Assembly (NCBI GenBank): GCA_026395315.1
Contig: JAPLYY010000012.1
Span: 1 to 7,072, forward strand
Direction of reading: 5' to 3'
DNA: 7,072 bases
Source of the DNA: Candidatus Shapirobacteria bacterium
GTDB lineage: Bacteria; Patescibacteriota; Microgenomatia; UBA12405
This document shows positions 5,910 to 7,072 of the stretch, in pieces. A program made the position numbers and the translations under genes. How positions within the stretch are numbered: position 1 is the first letter of the stretch; each line of letters starts with the position of its first letter. Below the pieces are notes generated by a model. The model ran no database searches and was not told the DNA's origin. It was given only the letters and a program-made list of their open reading frames with translations.

Positions 5910-6788
5910 ATGAAAATTATCGGTACAGGTTTATCGGGTTTAGTTGGTTCCCGGATCGTTGAACTAAATCCTGACATTGAATTTGTCAATATTTCCATAG
6001 AAACCGGGATTAGTATTCTTGATCTTATCGCTTTAGAAAAAGTTTTTACCGATAATCCGGACGCAGAAACTGTTTTACATCTCGCCGCGTTTACTGACAC
6101 CAATGCCGCCTGGGCTCAAAAAGGGGATAAAACCGGTCTTTGCTATCAACTCAATGTAGTTGGCACTCAAAATATTATCAATTTATGTCAGAAACACGGT
6201 AAGTATTTGGTTAACATTTCCACCGATTTTGTTTTTGACGGTACCAAAGAAGGTAAATATACTGAAGAGGACACTCCTAATCCCATCGAATGGTATGGTC
6301 AAACTAAATATTTGGCTGAAAAAATCGTTCTCGATTCAGGGATTCAGGCCTCAATTGTTCGTTTGGCCTTTCCCTATCGGGCTAATTTTGAACCCAAAAA
6401 AGATTTAATTCGTAAAATTATCGATGGTTTCAAAACCGGCAAGCTTTATCCCCAATGGACCGATCACTATACCACCCCCACTTTTGTTGATGACATTGCC
6501 CACGGCCTTTGGGTAATTCTTGATAAACAATCAACCGGTATCTTTCACTTAGCCGGTTCTTCCTCCCAATCCCCCTTTGAAATGTGTCAGCAAATCGCCG
6601 ATGTTTTTGGGTTTGATAAAAACCTGATCCAAGCCGGCACCCTTGACGATTATGTTAAAGCTCTCCCCCCTGGTTCCCGCCCCTGGCAACACAATTTATC
6701 CTTAAGTAATGATAAAGTTACCGCCATGGGTATCAAAATGAAAACATTAAGAGAGGGTTTAGAGGAAATGAAAAAACAAATGCTATAA
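5910..6788 (+). CDS. rfbD: dTDP-4-dehydrorhamnose reductase (divergent RmlD)
   Basis: NAD(P)H-dependent short-chain reductase that makes dTDP-L-rhamnose, the last step of the pathway. It is 292 aa, normal for RmlD. Visible: nucleotide-binding GTGLSGLVGS (5-14, GxxGxxG), HLAAFTDTNAAW (57-68), NVVGTQNI (82-89), ISTDFVFDGTKEGKY (103-117), PNPIEWYGQTK with Tyr129 and Lys133, and a C-terminal SRPWQHNLSLSNDKV region like the RP...L..sK region of RmlD. The ATG at 5910 is chosen because it puts the Rossmann motif at the N-terminus as usual. An in-frame ATG at 5838 would add 24 unrelated residues that overlap rfbC. The rfbC stop and this start are 1 nt apart, so coupling is likely. Specificity for rhamnose rests on the neighbours; on sequence alone it could be another RmlD-like sugar-nucleotide reductase. 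Confidence 0.88.
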   Translation: MKIIGTGLSGLVGSRIVELNPDIEFVNISIETGISILDLIALEKVFTDNPDAETVLHLAAFTDTNAAWAQKGDKTGLCYQLNVVGTQNIINLCQKHGKYLVNISTDFVFDGTKEGKYTEEDTPNPIEWYGQTKYLAEKIVLDSGIQASIVRLAFPYRANFEPKKDLIRKIIDGFKTGKLYPQWTDHYTTPTFVDDIAHGLWVILDKQSTGIFHLAGSSSQSPFEMCQQIADVFGFDKNLIQAGTLDDYVKALPPGSRPWQHNLSLSNDKVTAMGIKMKTLREGLEEMKKQML

Positions 6789-6789
6789 T
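6781..6789 (+). promoter_or_regulatory. Perfect extended -10 promoter, leaderless, overlapping the rfbD stop
   Basis: TG, C, then TATAAT (6784-6789), a full consensus match built into the last codons of rfbD (ATG CTA TAA), so its stop codon is part of the -10 box. Only 5 nt separate the hexamer from the ATG at 6795, so transcripts should begin at or within a base or two of the start codon. No -35 at usual spacing and no Shine-Dalgarno. Confidence 0.62.
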
Positions 6790-6794
6790 CATCT

Positions 6795-7072
6795 ATGTCG
6801 AATTCAAATATAAAAGAAAACCCTCCCCAGCTACTCTTACATCCTGATTTTGAGAACATTATCCAATCCGTTCTGAATTTATCGGATGCCGAAAGATTGG
6901 CCAAAGTTCAAAAAACCATCGGCGAAATCCCCCGGCCGATCTATGCTTCCGATTCTCCACTTTTGGTTAGGGACGAAAAAAATCAAGTTGTTGAAGTCAA
7001 GACTGAAGATAAACAGGGTGTTTATTGGTCGGTCAAAGATGGTTATTCCCCCGAAGCCAGACAGGATTATCT
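6795..7072 (+). CDS. Unrecognised protein, N-terminal 92 residues (3' truncated by window edge)
   Basis: Open frame from ATG to the right edge: 92 full codons plus 2 nt, no stop. The start is supported by the perfect extended -10 motif 5 nt upstream and by position, 6 nt after the rfbD stop. The product is soluble-looking and rich in charged residues, with no signal peptide or membrane segment in the visible part. It begins MSNSNIKENPPQLLLHPDF, then a probable helix (ENIIQSVLNLSDAERLAKVQ), then a part with PRPIYASDSPLLVRDEKNQ and YWSVKDGYSPEARQDY. I recognise no family. Codon use resembles the upstream genes. Confidence 0.7.
   Translation, partial: MSNSNIKENPPQLLLHPDFENIIQSVLNLSDAERLAKVQKTIGEIPRPIYASDSPLLVRDEKNQVVEVKTEDKQGVYWSVKDGYSPEARQDY

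Overview
All seven genes in this window lie on the + strand and are very tightly packed: intergenic gaps are 1 to 32 nt and one pair overlaps by 4 nt. Left to right: the C-terminal half of the RNA polymerase beta' subunit (rpoC, cut by the left edge), ribosomal proteins S12 (rpsL) and S7 (rpsG), a single-pass membrane protein with a LytR_C domain, three dTDP-L-rhamnose genes in the order rfbB-rfbC-rfbD, and the first 92 codons of an unrecognised protein cut by the right edge. There is no gene-free stretch longer than 32 nt, and I see no RNA gene, mobile element, CRISPR array or intrinsic terminator.

The window looks like a chromosomal segment from a streamlined, uncultivated bacterium, probably of the Candidate Phyla Radiation (Patescibacteria, perhaps the Microgenomates side). 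The reasons are extreme compactness, divergent core proteins, a str-type cluster where fusA and tuf do not follow rpsG, and no Shine-Dalgarno motif at any start. TGA is used as a normal stop (membrane protein, 4311-4313), which argues against the recoded Gracilibacteria/SR1 code. The S12 protein carries a 13-residue insertion of the Firmicutes type. Lineage placement is inference, since no 16S rRNA is present.

Functionally there are two blocks. Positions 1-2883 are information processing (transcription and the 30S decoding centre). Positions 2916-6788 are cell envelope: a membrane-anchored LytR_C protein, then enzymes that turn dTDP-glucose into dTDP-L-rhamnose, the donor for rhamnose-containing glycans. 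rfbA (glucose-1-phosphate thymidylyltransferase) is not here.

The most striking signal is regulatory. Extended -10 elements (TGnTATAAT-like) end 5, 6 and 8 nt before the start codons at 6795, 2916 and 5348. A fourth, perfect copy lies inside the membrane-protein gene, 10 nt before an in-frame ATG placed just ahead of the transmembrane segment. With no Shine-Dalgarno motifs, this fits leaderless transcription and a possible second, shorter product of the membrane-protein gene. Other points of interest are an Arg at the S12 position of E. coli Lys87 (a classic streptomycin-resistance replacement) and unusual residues in the RpoC bridge helix and trigger loop.
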